Shown here in pieces: positions 1 to 7,317 of a stretch of DNA of 40,749 bases. The notes beneath the pieces are model-generated. The model ran no database searches. It had not been told where the DNA came from and saw nothing but the letters and a program-made list of their open reading frames with translations. The stretch covers positions 1 through 40,749 of the forward strand of contig JBMOPD010000058.1 in assembly GCA_049323615.1 (NCBI GenBank), in the 5' to 3' direction. The stretch's first letter is position 1. Every line of letters begins with the position of its first letter. The stretch comes from JBMOPD01 sp049323615 (lineage in GTDB: Bacteria; Bacillota; Desulfotomaculia; Desulfotomaculales; Desulfocucumaceae). The translations under genes were made by a program, and so were the position numbers.

Positions 1-2
1 TG

Positions 3-70
3 GACGCGGCGTTCGAGGGCGGTCGGCTTCCGTCGGCAAAGAGCTTTAGAGACTGTTCAGTCGCAGGTCG
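3..70 (+). repeat. Structured repeat element, copy A
   Basis: This segment aligns by eye along its whole length with the reverse complement of 311-379. They share an exact GAGGGCGGTCGGC core, begin with GACGC, and end in GCAGG followed by TCG. Differences between the copies fall largely in short potential stems. Function is unknown. The copy may continue left beyond the window edge. Confidence 0.5.
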
Positions 71-181
71 GGTTCGCGAGTGCGATGTCTTCTCCAATGC
101 GCCATAAAGCTATTATGGGGTTTGTATTCAAACCAAAGGTTACTTTAGTACTTTAAATCGACATATACTTTCTTTAACGGT

Positions 182-204
182 AAAAAAGCCGCCCTCCGGG
201 CGGC
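182..204 (-). terminator. Rho-independent terminator, minus strand
   Basis: A 7-bp GC stem (188-194 with 198-204, loop TCC) is followed on the minus strand by a run of T. It could end transcripts running leftwards from the glycerophosphodiesterase gene or from the structured region at 239-531. Confidence 0.65.
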
Positions 205-236
205 AGAACCCAGAACCCAGAATTCAGAATTCAGAC
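204..236. repeat. Dispersed CAGAATCC-type intergenic repeat
   Basis: Tandem CAGAACCC / CAGAATT units. Related units occur at 2132-2162, 21457-21490, 23312-23372 and 38584-38667, always between genes. Confidence 0.55.
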
Positions 237-310
237 CCTCATGCCGTAAAATACGGTACCACGGACAATGAAAATCTGTGGCCGGGGGTGCGGTTTTCAG
301 TCCGGGCTTT

Positions 311-379
311 CGATCCTGCGGTTGAACCGGCTCTATGCTCGTCGCTTACGGTCATGCCGACCGCCCTCAACTCAGCGTC
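311..379 (-). repeat. Structured repeat element, copy B (inverted)
   Basis: Read on the minus strand this matches copy A at 3-70. It contains small hairpins such as CGGT-tca-ACCG. The phrase CATAGAG followed by CCGG also resembles the loop and 3' arm of a hairpin in the array at 7382-7416 (CATAGAGGCTCGG). That relationship is by eye only. Confidence 0.45.
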
Positions 380-531
380 CTGCTTCGGTTCGTGCTTCCG
401 GCTGCGTCCTGCAGCCGGACCGGCATTCCGTACGCTCTGTCGCCAAGAGCCGGATAACAACCTCCGGTATTTACGCTCCGGCCTGAAAGGTCCTCCCCCC
501 TCCGTACACTCCGGCTAGAAATTGGTTATTT

Positions 532-1362
532 TTATTCTGTCTCCTGACCCGTAAGGTTTTCAAGGTGGAATGTATTCCCTACCAGCTCCCTGAACCTGTC
601 CGGGTAGTCGGTGATTATCCCGTCCACCCCCAGGTCCAGAAACCGTTTCATGTCCTCTATTTCATTTACTATCCAGATTAAAACGAGGTATCCCGCCTTT
701 TTGGCGGAATTTACCAGCCTGGGTGTGGCCACGTGAAAGGGCCCGTAACGCTCAGGAATTTCAAAGGAAAATACCCGGGGCCTGTACAAAGGGCCAAAAG
801 GCAGACGACCCAAAAAACAAAACAGCGCAACCTGGCAGACCGAGGCAGAAAGGGCAACCCCGGCCCTGTCAACCGACCTGAAGCGGCGGACCACCCGGTG
901 GTAAACTGAAGCTACCAAAACCCTTTTTGCCAGACCGTATTTTGTTATCAGCCCATAAAGCTTCTTTTCCAGGGACGGGCGGCATTGTTGAATTTCAATA
1001 TTGAAAAATGCCCCGGGAAGCTGTTCAAATACCTCTTCCAGAGTTGGAACGGTAATGCCCCTGCCGCGCCAGGGATATGTTTTCCCTTCATCAGGGGTAA
1101 ACCGGTATCCGGCGTCAAGCCTTTTCAGCTGTTCAAGAGTAAGTTCCCTTACCTTTCCTGTTCCGTTGGTTGTGCGGTCAACAGTCTCGTCGTGGATTAC
1201 CACCAGATGTCCGTCTTTACTTTCCCAGACATCCATTTCCAGCATGTCTGACCGGTACTGGTAAAAAGCCGTCCTGAAGGCCTCCAGGGTATTTTCCGGG
1301 CAAAGCCCGGAACCCCCGCGGTGGGCGATAAGCAGGGGTTTTCTCCCGTTATTTCCTCTCAT
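532..1362 (-). CDS. Glycerophosphodiester phosphodiesterase
   Basis: A 276-residue GDPD-family enzyme that would hydrolyse glycerophosphodiesters to glycerol 3-phosphate and an alcohol. The N-terminal IAHRGGSGLCPENTLEAF carries the catalytic-type His-Arg and the glutamate of the GDPD TIM barrel. EMDVWESKDGHLVVIHDETV supplies the metal-binding Glu/Asp and second His, with DRTTNGTG following. IIWIVNE-like and DGIITDYPDRF motifs close the barrel. No signal peptide is seen, so it is probably cytoplasmic. An upstream ATG at 1404 is open, but the ATG at 1362 has an SD-like AAAGGG eight bases before it, so I start there. It stands alone on the minus strand, with the repeat-bearing gap at 1405-1560 upstream. 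Confidence 0.9.
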   Translation of the reverse strand: MRGNNGRKPLLIAHRGGSGLCPENTLEAFRTAFYQYRSDMLEMDVWESKDGHLVVIHDETVDRTTNGTGKVRELTLEQLKRLDAGYRFTPDEGKTYPWRGRGITVPTLEEVFEQLPGAFFNIEIQQCRPSLEKKLYGLITKYGLAKRVLVASVYHRVVRRFRSVDRAGVALSASVCQVALFCFLGRLPFGPLYRPRVFSFEIPERYGPFHVATPRLVNSAKKAGYLVLIWIVNEIEDMKRFLDLGVDGIITDYPDRFRELVGNTFHLENLTGQETE

Positions 1363-1504
1363 CACAAAAACCCTTTCGATGAGGTAGCTGTCACTGTCAG
1401 CCATCAGCAGTTGGAAGCTGTTTTCATTCTCTGATGGCGCCGCTTTAGCGGCATGGGCAACTACCCTATTATACGTTTTTACGGCTCAATAGGTTATAAG
1501 AAGT

Positions 1505-1533
1505 CAGGGATTGGGGGTTAGGGATTAGAGGGG
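1505..1533. repeat. Dispersed GGGATTGGGGATTAG-type microrepeat
   Basis: Purine-rich tandem units (GGGATTGGGGGTTAGGGATT). The same motif occurs at 29773-29806 and 36446-36468, where it forms gene ends. Confidence 0.55.
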
Positions 1534-1560
1534 GGAGAATAAAAATTTTGGAGGCCGGTT

Positions 1561-1980
1561 TTACACCGTTCCCGGCTTGGAAATAATCATCTTGCTGGCC
1601 CTGGCCGCGGCCACCGGCTGCCCGCTGTCATCGGTGATACGGCACTCCATAAAGCAGGACCGTTTGCCCAGTTTCAAGACCCATGCCTCAATTAAAAGCT
1701 TGCCTTCCGATACGGATTTTAGCACAGATATATTGATATCGGTGGTGACTGCCACCTTGTCCTTGGGCAGTGCGCTGGTGGCGGCAACAAAGGTGGCAAT
1801 TTCACACATGGTATGGTAAATTCCCCCGTGCACCACCCTGTAGGGACCCATGATATTCGGAGTAACGGGCATTTCAATGATACACCGTCCCTCAGCGCAG
1901 CTCTTTACCTCAAAACCAAGAAATTGGTGGTAGGGAATGTCTTTCATGGAATATAAAAACTCCAGAATGTCTTTGTCCAT
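1561..1980 (-). CDS. PaaI-family hotdog thioesterase
   Basis: A 139-residue protein of the PaaI / acyl-CoA thioesterase 4HBT class. The motif VVHGGIYHTMCEIA (His-Gly-Gly at the start of the long helix) is the family signature. IEMPVTPNIMGPYRV before it, and a C-terminal strand with AARASKMI, fit a single hotdog fold of about 140 residues. Such enzymes hydrolyse thioesters of CoA, often aryl- or acyl-CoA; the substrate cannot be read here. The start is ATG at 1980, preceded by the SD GGGAGGAAGT; a longer open frame to 2028 is less likely. The gene stands alone between repeats. Confidence 0.85.
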   Translation of the reverse strand: MDKDILEFLYSMKDIPYHQFLGFEVKSCAEGRCIIEMPVTPNIMGPYRVVHGGIYHTMCEIATFVAATSALPKDKVAVTTDINISVLKSVSEGKLLIEAWVLKLGKRSCFMECRITDDSGQPVAAARASKMIISKPGTV

Positions 1981-2079
1981 ACTTCCTCCCGAAATACTTT
2001 TAAAATTTAATATTAGTTTTCTACACAAATCCGGTTCATCCTTCTACTGTCACAACCCACCCCCCGGGGACCGGGCAAA

Positions 2080-2105
2080 AAATTAAACCCTCCGAAGCCG
2101 GAGGG
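2080..2105 (-). terminator. Rho-independent terminator after the FapA-like gene
   Basis: The stem CCCTCCG (2088-2094) pairs with CGGAGGG (2099-2105). On the minus strand it is followed by TTTAATTTTTT. It lies about 80 bases beyond the stop of the gene at 2184-3644. Confidence 0.75.
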
Positions 2106-2131
2106 CCGATTCTTTTTGTATCTTTTATTCC

Positions 2132-2162
2132 GGATTCTGGCTCCTGAATTCTGAATTCCGAC
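2132..2162. repeat. Dispersed CAGAATCC-type intergenic repeat
   Basis: Reads GGATTCTGGCTCCTGAATTC and continues to CCGAC. It is the reverse complement of the unit type seen at 21457-21490 and matches the right half of 23312-23372. Confidence 0.6.
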
Positions 2163-2183
2163 AGCCAGTTCACTCCGGGAAGA

Positions 2184-3644
2184 TTATACAATTTCTACGG
2201 TCCCGCCGTCTCCGCTCAACCTGTACCTGGCTGCGCTCAACTCCCTGGTTATGTTAATGCGGGAGGAACCAATCTGTATTATGGATCCCGGCAGGGTCTT
2301 GTTAACCTTGACGGTATTTTTTGACTTGACCCTCACCAGGGGAGGGGCGCCCAGGTTGCTTCCCAGTTCGTCAATTTCAACATTGCCCTCGCTGAATATT
2401 TCCCCGCCTTTGAAAGGCCCGGTTATTTTCACGTCCCCACCGGCATAGATGGTGGTATTTACACACCCCTTGCCGGTAACGACCACTTCTCCGGAACACT
2501 TGATGGTTGAGCCGTGGGCGGAGTTTACGGTTACCCTGGTCTTCTGGGACTCCTGGGAATTCATGATGTCCACCGCTTTAGACAGGTTATGCATCATTTC
2601 CTTGAAATCCTCCTGATTAAACTGCAACCCGGTAAGAATCTTGACTGATTCAACGGCGTCGGCAACCTCGAAGGGAAGGTTGAACGTTTTCGTGGTCACC
2701 AGTTGCTTGGCATTTGCCCTCAGGTTTTTAAAGCGGTTTTCAATTAAACTGTTAACCACCACTGAAAAAGAAAGCTTTTCCACATTGGACATTTTCCCCC
2801 GCAATTGTTCCATCATCTGAACCAAATTGGTCAGGTCGGCGTATATATCCTGGATAAGGTACTTGATTTTACCGCATTCCACAATCCCTATCCCCGCTGT
2901 TATGTCACTGCTGATTACGTTTTTCTGTACCAACAGGCTTTCGCCACAGAGAACACGGGCGCCGGTCACTATCCCGCCTACCTTTACATTGCCGGAAGCC
3001 TCCAGGGTCATGGTTTCGGTTACATTTCCGGTGACAATGACATCCCCCTTAAATCTGATATTCCCTGTTTTCATGCACACATCACCGGCCACGGTGTAGG
3101 AGGGCTCAACGCTGATAAGAACCGTATTGCCGGCCACTTTGGCTACCGGCCGGCCCTGGATAGTAGAATAGGCCCTGTCTTCGGTGGTGTCCAGCTTTAC
3201 ACCCTTGCCGGCCACTATCCTGGCCTCCTTGGGTTGGGGAGGCAAAACCACTTCTCCGGTCACCGCTTTTCCTGCTTCACCGTTTTGCGGAGGGAACCTT
3301 TGGGCCAGCAGTGTTCCCTCATTCACCGAAATCAGCTTGCTGGTTTCCCTGTAATCAACGGTCACACTATCTATATCAACAGCACTTTCCTCTTTCTTTT
3401 CCCATAAAATTTCCACCCAGCCGTTTTTCCCCGGAACAGGCGGGTCCCCCTTGGCGATAATCATTACCTCGCTGGGCCTGGCCGAGGCGCACAGATCCAC
3501 CACATCCTCAAATATACCGTAGACCACCCCGCTGTTCTTAAGAGCCTGGACAATCTCGTCCCTGGTGGTTTGTTCCACGCTGAGGATCCTTATGGTGGCC
3601 GTCAACTTGTCCCTGGAAACATCAATCTTGATATAATCGGGCAT
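2184..3644 (-). CDS. FapA / DUF342 family protein
   Basis: A 486-residue protein of the FapA (flagellar assembly protein A, DUF342) family. The N-terminal part contains GTLLAQRFPPQNGEAGKAVTG, typical of the family's start. It is followed by a long beta-helix of short repeats (GDVIVTGNVTE, ASGNVKVGGIVTGARV, GDVKITGPFKGGEIFSEGN) split by a coiled-coil insertion at about 275-380. There are no membrane segments and no signal peptide. Members are widespread in Firmicutes and often have polymer-like right-handed beta-helix domains; direct roles are poorly known. No flagellar genes lie nearby, so a motility role is not supported here. The start has AAGGT 7-8 bases upstream. A terminator follows at 2080-2105. 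Confidence 0.85.
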   Translation of the reverse strand: MPDYIKIDVSRDKLTATIRILSVEQTTRDEIVQALKNSGVVYGIFEDVVDLCASARPSEVMIIAKGDPPVPGKNGWVEILWEKKEESAVDIDSVTVDYRETSKLISVNEGTLLAQRFPPQNGEAGKAVTGEVVLPPQPKEARIVAGKGVKLDTTEDRAYSTIQGRPVAKVAGNTVLISVEPSYTVAGDVCMKTGNIRFKGDVIVTGNVTETMTLEASGNVKVGGIVTGARVLCGESLLVQKNVISSDITAGIGIVECGKIKYLIQDIYADLTNLVQMMEQLRGKMSNVEKLSFSVVVNSLIENRFKNLRANAKQLVTTKTFNLPFEVADAVESVKILTGLQFNQEDFKEMMHNLSKAVDIMNSQESQKTRVTVNSAHGSTIKCSGEVVVTGKGCVNTTIYAGGDVKITGPFKGGEIFSEGNVEIDELGSNLGAPPLVRVKSKNTVKVNKTLPGSIIQIGSSRINITRELSAARYRLSGDGGTVEIV

Positions 3645-3827
3645 TGTCGTTACCTTCTTATGAAAGTAAAAATATAATGGTATTTTTATATATTATCACA
3701 AAAATTGTTATAAAAGTCTACCAAAAAATAACTTCGGTATTTTAAAAGGCTTGTGATCTTAAAAACAAATTAATATATCATTCTACAACTCAATTTTATA
3801 AATTAGTTTTATAATAAAGTTTATAGC

Positions 3828-3852
3828 AAAAAAAAAGCCCGGGTTCGCCGGG
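3828..3852 (-). terminator. Rho-independent terminator of the Tat / Fe-S operon
   Basis: The minus-strand stem CCCGG-cgaac-CCGGG (3838-3842 with 3848-3852) is followed by CTTTTTTTTT. It lies about 70 bases after the last small gene (3919-4098) of the operon. The AT-rich gap 3645-3827 shows nothing else. Confidence 0.8.
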
Positions 3853-3918
3853 TAATACAAAATACAGGTGTTATAATATCCAATGCTGAGAAACAAAATG
3901 TTTCTCTTTAAATCAGCC

Positions 3919-4098
3919 TCAGGTAAACCTGAAAGGTCTATCCCCGGTGCTGCTGCAGCCGCAGTTGTTCCGGACAGATTCCTCCTTCACCTTGTCGCTG
4001 CCGCAAACAGGGCACTTAATTTTTCCCGGTTTGACAAACAAATATTGTACATTGAAATAATTTTTGCACTCATCGCATTTATAACTGATCCTCGCCAC
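3919..4098 (-). CDS. Small FmdB-like zinc-ribbon protein
   Basis: A 59-residue protein starting with GTG at 4098, with AAAGGTGGTG 5-7 bases upstream. The sequence begins ARISYKCDECKN and has CPVCGSDKVKEE about 18 residues after the first CxxC, so four cysteines form a classic zinc ribbon. A tail with CGCSS adds two more cysteines. It resembles FmdB-type regulatory/zinc-ribbon proteins in layout. It is the last gene of the operon, 33 bases after tatA. Its role is unknown; assembly or regulation of the neighbouring redox module is conceivable but not shown. Confidence 0.75.
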   Translation of the reverse strand: MARISYKCDECKNYFNVQYLFVKPGKIKCPVCGSDKVKEESVRNNCGCSSTGDRPFRFT

Positions 4099-4131
4099 TG
4101 TTTCACCACCTTTAAACCACCTTTAACTTAT

Positions 4132-4302
4132 TTAATTCGCCGCTTCCTTCTGTACTTCCTCTTTTATATTTTCAGACGCCTTTCTGAATTCTCTCAACCC
4201 TTTACCCAAAGACTTTCCCACCTCGGGAAGTTTTCCGGGACCAAAGATCACCAGGGCGATAATCAGTATCAGAATAAGCTCCCAGGGACCCATGCCGAAC
4301 AT
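4132..4302 (-). CDS. tatA: Sec-independent translocase protein TatA
   Basis: A 56-residue protein beginning MFGMGPWELILILIIALVIF, then the hallmark FGPGKLPEVGKSLGKG hinge, an amphipathic helix (LREFRKASENIKEE) and a short charged tail. This is the TatA/E pattern: one short membrane helix, a conserved Phe-Gly hinge, an amphipathic helix. TatA oligomers form the passage for folded proteins. An SD GGAGG sits nine bases before the ATG. It directly follows tatC. No TatB is present, as is usual for minimal TatAC systems of Gram-positives. Confidence 0.93.
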   Translation of the reverse strand: MFGMGPWELILILIIALVIFGPGKLPEVGKSLGKGLREFRKASENIKEEVQKEAAN

Positions 4303-4392
4303 AATAATAAACCTCCTTAGTTTATAATCTATACCGCTGATAATGGCCGCCAGTGTAACAACTGCTAAGAGGTCCGATTTTTAAAAAGTAAC

Positions 4393-5151
4393 TCAAGCCT
4401 GGATACCCACGGCCATTTCCTTCTCCATCTCTCTTCTTTCTTTCCGCCATACCAGGTAAGAAACCCATATGCTCAGTTCATACAGCAGGTAAACAGGCAC
4501 CGCCATCATCAACTGGGAAACCACATCCGGACCGGGAGTCAGTACGGCAGCCGCCACCATTACCAGCAGCAGTGCGTATTTCCTGTTCCGGGAAAGGGCT
4601 GCCGGGCGGATAATCCCCAGTTTTCCCAGGACGTACACCACCAGGGGCATCTCAAAGGCCAGGCCAAAGGGGATAAAAAACGCCACTGTAAAGGACAGGT
4701 ATTCCCCCACCGTGATCATGGGCTTCAGGCCTTCACCGGCCATCAGCAGCAGAAACCGGACCGCCGCCGGAAACACCGTGAAATAGGCAAAGGAAAGTCC
4801 GGCGGCAAAGAGTAAAATCGACAAAGGCACCAGCACCGCGGTCATTCTTCTTTCCGCTTTAGTCAGCGCCGGCCATACAAAACCCCAGATTTGAAATACT
4901 ATCACCGGAAAGGAAACAACGAAACCGGCCAGCAGGCTTATTTTTATCTTGGTCATAAATATTTCGGTGACCCTGATGGAGATAACGGGAACATCCAGAT
5001 TCCTGACCGGTCCGGTAAGAAACTGGAACAGCCAGTCGCCCCAGGCAAGGAAGATGACAAAGGAACCGGCCAGCAACGACAGCCCCGAGACAATGAACAC
5101 TTTTCTCAAATCCTTCAGATGGCCCTGCAGGGGCATTATTTCCTCAGCCAC
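4393..5151 (-). CDS. tatC: Sec-independent translocase protein TatC
   Basis: A 252-residue protein with six hydrophobic segments. The N-terminal MPLQGHLKDLRKV corresponds to the cytosolic signal-binding region; the conserved TatC Glu-Leu is varied to GHL here. FQIWGFVWPALTKAERR is the family signature after helix 2. TatC recognises twin-arginine signals and recruits TatA. It lies 40 bases after the cytochrome b gene and 90 before tatA. The ferredoxin-like protein two genes upstream carries a twin-arginine signal, so this Tat pair is probably dedicated at least partly to it. Confidence 0.95.
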   Translation of the reverse strand: MAEEIMPLQGHLKDLRKVFIVSGLSLLAGSFVIFLAWGDWLFQFLTGPVRNLDVPVISIRVTEIFMTKIKISLLAGFVVSFPVIVFQIWGFVWPALTKAERRMTAVLVPLSILLFAAGLSFAYFTVFPAAVRFLLLMAGEGLKPMITVGEYLSFTVAFFIPFGLAFEMPLVVYVLGKLGIIRPAALSRNRKYALLLVMVAAAVLTPGPDVVSQLMMAVPVYLLYELSIWVSYLVWRKERREMEKEMAVGIQA

Positions 5152-5191
5152 TGTTTACTCACCCTTCCCCAAAAGGTATTGTGCCAACTCC

Positions 5192-5920
5192 CTACGCCAT
5201 CCGGAGGTCATTTTTTTCTTCAGTTAAAGGCTGGTCTTTGCAGAGTTCTTTGGCCAGCAGCCTTTCATACCACAAGCAGTGCCGGTGTTTACAATAGTCC
5301 AGATCCACCTTGCCGGTGAACATACCCCGGATCAGCGGCCGGTTTGCTTTGAAAAGAAATGCCGCCAGGTGCGCCAGGATGCCGAAAATCAGCAGCATGG
5401 AGGCAAAGGTGTGAATGTTGTTTACCCAGATCAGAAACGGGCCGGAAAAACTGACCGGGGGCAGGTTTTTGATCACCTTGATAATTCCGGTGAGGGATAT
5501 CAAAATGATGAGAGAACCGATAAAGGTGTAGGCCAGTCTCTGTTCGGCCACATACTTGTCGCAGGGAGGCTCCTTGCCGCCAAATATCATGGATTTGATG
5601 ATCTTTAGGGACTCACCGACATCCCCCCGCCGCGGCAGTATGTCAAAATCCTTCCTGATCAGGTGGAAGACTATATGGTAGATCACCGCCGTCAAAAACA
5701 GGATAGCCGCGATATAATGAATGACAACGGTAACCGAATAGTCCGCCGACCAACCAAGGCCGGGAAAATCCACCACCCGGTAGCGCTTATACATGGGCAT
5801 CTGCCCGAAACCGCTGAAGATCAGGACAAGTGTTGAAATAGCTATGGACCAGTGTACGAACAGTACTGAAAAGCCGTGCCTCTGAACCTTATTCACCCGG
5901 CGTAAAATCTTTTCACCCAC
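5192..5920 (-). CDS. Membrane cytochrome b subunit (formate dehydrogenase gamma-like)
   Basis: A 242-residue integral membrane protein with about four hydrophobic segments: VLFVHWSIAISTLVLIFSGF, a segment at about 65-90 with HYIAA and IYHIVFH, one at about 130-150, and one at 165-190 with NNIHTFASMLLIFGILAH. Histidines in segments 1, 2 and 4 are candidate haem b ligands, as in FdnI-type and thiosulfate-reductase-type cytochromes. It would pass electrons between the menaquinone pool and the Fe-S subunit. Its start lies two bases after the stop of the Fe-S gene, indicating translational coupling. No catalytic (molybdopterin) subunit is encoded nearby. Confidence 0.85.
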   Translation of the reverse strand: MGEKILRRVNKVQRHGFSVLFVHWSIAISTLVLIFSGFGQMPMYKRYRVVDFPGLGWSADYSVTVVIHYIAAILFLTAVIYHIVFHLIRKDFDILPRRGDVGESLKIIKSMIFGGKEPPCDKYVAEQRLAYTFIGSLIILISLTGIIKVIKNLPPVSFSGPFLIWVNNIHTFASMLLIFGILAHLAAFLFKANRPLIRGMFTGKVDLDYCKHRHCLWYERLLAKELCKDQPLTEEKNDLRMA

Positions 5921-5922
5921 TG

Positions 5923-6924
5923 TTAGCCCTCCTTCATGGTCTTATAGGCAGCATACCCGGCAGCCATGGCCCCGGCCACGGGAGCCACCAGTATCCCGGC
6001 CGCAATTCCGTTGGCCGTATCAAGGAAATTACCCACCCCTGCCGGCATCAGGGGAAATCCCGGGGCGCTTGGGTCCGGCTGCCTCGATTTTTGATCCTGC
6101 AAAGCCTTATTTATTTTGTCAAAGGGCGCCGGAGAAACGTAGAAGGTTGACGTTCCACCGTTTTCTTTATCCCCGTAAACATAGCCCCCTATTTCCGCGG
6201 CCCTCTTTTGGGCCATCTCCCTCACGGCGTCAACCTCGCCGAAAACTATGGCCTTTCTGGGGCAGGCCTCCACACAGGCCGGTTCCCTGCCTTTTTTAAT
6301 CCTGTCGTAGCAGAGGTCGCATTTGTACATTACCCCCGCTCCCAGGTACTGGGGAGCAAGTTTCATATACAGCCCCACCCCCGCCTGCCTGGCCGGGATT
6401 CCCCACGGGCAGACATCCCGGCACTTGGCCCCACCAAGGCAGAGGTCCTTGTTGATCAGCACCGGCCCCTCCGGACTCTTGTACTGCGCCCCGAAGGGAC
6501 AGAGATTGGCGCAGGGAGGGTTGGTGCAGTGCATACACCTTCTTGGTATAAAAATTTCTTCTGTTTTTCCGTTATGTTCCACCGACACCTTCTGCACAAA
6601 GGTCCAATTATAAGGAGTCAGGCGGTTGGTCAGTTCTTTTTTGCCCTGCCAGTCCTCCTTTTTCTTATTGGGCCAGTAATACGGGATTTGATCCGAAGGT
6701 AGCGGATTGGGAAACCTGGACCTGTTCTCCTCCCTGCAGGCGGTTACGCACAGGGGCACCTTTTGCCCCTTGCACCCGTCACATTTTGTTAAATCGTAAA
6801 ATGTTCCTGCCTGGGAAGAAGAAGCGGCATAGGCCAGTTTCGTACCCCCGCCCAAAACCAGGCCGGCGGCCATCCCCGAGGCCAATGTTCGCTTAACAAA
6901 CTGCCTTCTCGTCAGACCGGGCAT
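5923..6924 (-). CDS. Tat-exported 4Fe-4S electron-transfer subunit (FdnH/HybA-like)
   Basis: A 333-residue iron-sulfur protein. It starts MPGLTRRQFVKRTLASG, a twin-arginine signal followed by a hydrophobic Ala/Gly stretch, so it is predicted to be folded inside and exported by Tat. Four cysteine groups follow: CDGCKG with CVTAC; CMHCTNPPCANLCPFGA; CLGG-KCRDVCPWG; and CDLCYDR with CVEACPRKA. This is the four-cubane arrangement of formate dehydrogenase-N beta and HybA subunits. A C-terminal hydrophobic stretch (IAAGILVAPVAGAMAAGYAA) could anchor it. The ATG at 6924 has GGGGGGAT just upstream; the open frame reaches 6957. It heads the operon with cytochrome b, tatC and tatA. The partner oxidoreductase is missing from the window. 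Confidence 0.88.
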   Translation of the reverse strand: MPGLTRRQFVKRTLASGMAAGLVLGGGTKLAYAASSSQAGTFYDLTKCDGCKGQKVPLCVTACREENRSRFPNPLPSDQIPYYWPNKKKEDWQGKKELTNRLTPYNWTFVQKVSVEHNGKTEEIFIPRRCMHCTNPPCANLCPFGAQYKSPEGPVLINKDLCLGGAKCRDVCPWGIPARQAGVGLYMKLAPQYLGAGVMYKCDLCYDRIKKGREPACVEACPRKAIVFGEVDAVREMAQKRAAEIGGYVYGDKENGGTSTFYVSPAPFDKINKALQDQKSRQPDPSAPGFPLMPAGVGNFLDTANGIAAGILVAPVAGAMAAGYAAYKTMKEG

Positions 6925-6950
6925 TTTATCCCCCCTTGCAACATGGTGGT

Positions 6951-6962
6951 ACCCCATGGGGT
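6951..6962. promoter_or_regulatory. ACCCC-GGGGT palindrome 1, possible CsoR/CstR-type operator
   Basis: ACCCCATGGGGT is a perfect 12-bp palindrome about 30 bases upstream of the Fe-S gene start. It is one of three C4/G4 palindromes at roughly 100-bp intervals. Sites of this C-tract/G-tract design are typical of CsoR/RcnR/CstR-family repressors. Confidence 0.4.
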
Positions 6963-7046
6963 TGTATGCAAACCAGTAAGCGGGTATAATTTTTAGGTTG
7001 ATTGATTAGCCTGGCGATATTGATATATAGCTCCTCAATGTCCCTT

Positions 7047-7062
7047 ATACCCCTTGGGGTAT
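7047..7062. promoter_or_regulatory. ATACCCC-GGGGTAT inverted repeat 2, possible CsoR/CstR-type operator
   Basis: Seven-base arms ATACCCC and GGGGTAT flank TT. This is the clearest of the three sites and matches the general shape of CsoR/CstR operators. It lies about 120 bases upstream of the Fe-S gene. Confidence 0.5.
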
Positions 7063-7148
7063 TATAGCAAAAGCATAGCATGGCGTTTGCCCTGCTGTCA
7101 ATGCCTCATCTGCTAAAAATATAAATTAGAGGATTGAACTGTATTTTT

Positions 7149-7166
7149 TATACCCCTAGCGGTATA
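7149..7166. promoter_or_regulatory. TATACC-GGTATA inverted repeat 3, possible CsoR/CstR-type operator
   Basis: TATACCCCTAGCGGTATA has six-base outer arms and an imperfect C4/G2 core. It is the most distal of the three related sites. The region between these sites (6963-7317) has no gene that I can support. Confidence 0.4.
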
Positions 7167-7317
7167 AGGCATGAGGGAACAGCAATTTTCTGGATTTTAA
7201 CCAGGCGCCAGGTTATTGGGCTGATCGGATTGAATCCCCGGACTACCTTGGAAACCACCATTAAAAAAATTTTAATTCCATAAATAATGTTACGGAAAAT
7301 GCGCAAAATAATAGCAC

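Larger units (their letters stand above)
1..531. other. Non-coding GC-rich region with many hairpins
   Basis: No convincing gene lies here. Short open frames exist on both strands but none has a ribosome site or a recognisable product. The stretches 1-100 and 239-520 are GC-rich and rich in self-complementarity; an AT-rich stretch (about 105-185) separates them. Visible stem-loops include 397-405 with 411-419 (9 bp, 5-base loop) and 244-248 with 252-256. The two GC-rich parts share an element in opposite orientation (3-70 and 311-379). Confidence 0.6.

Noticed and set aside
239..518. Three overlapping frames of 72-76 codons
   Set aside because: Low-complexity, Arg/Ser/Pro-rich, no start signals, different strands open at once as expected in GC-rich non-coding DNA.
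3836..3856. tRNA T-arm-like GGGTTCG sequence
   Set aside because: It is the loop of a terminator hairpin on the minus strand; no cloverleaf surrounds it.
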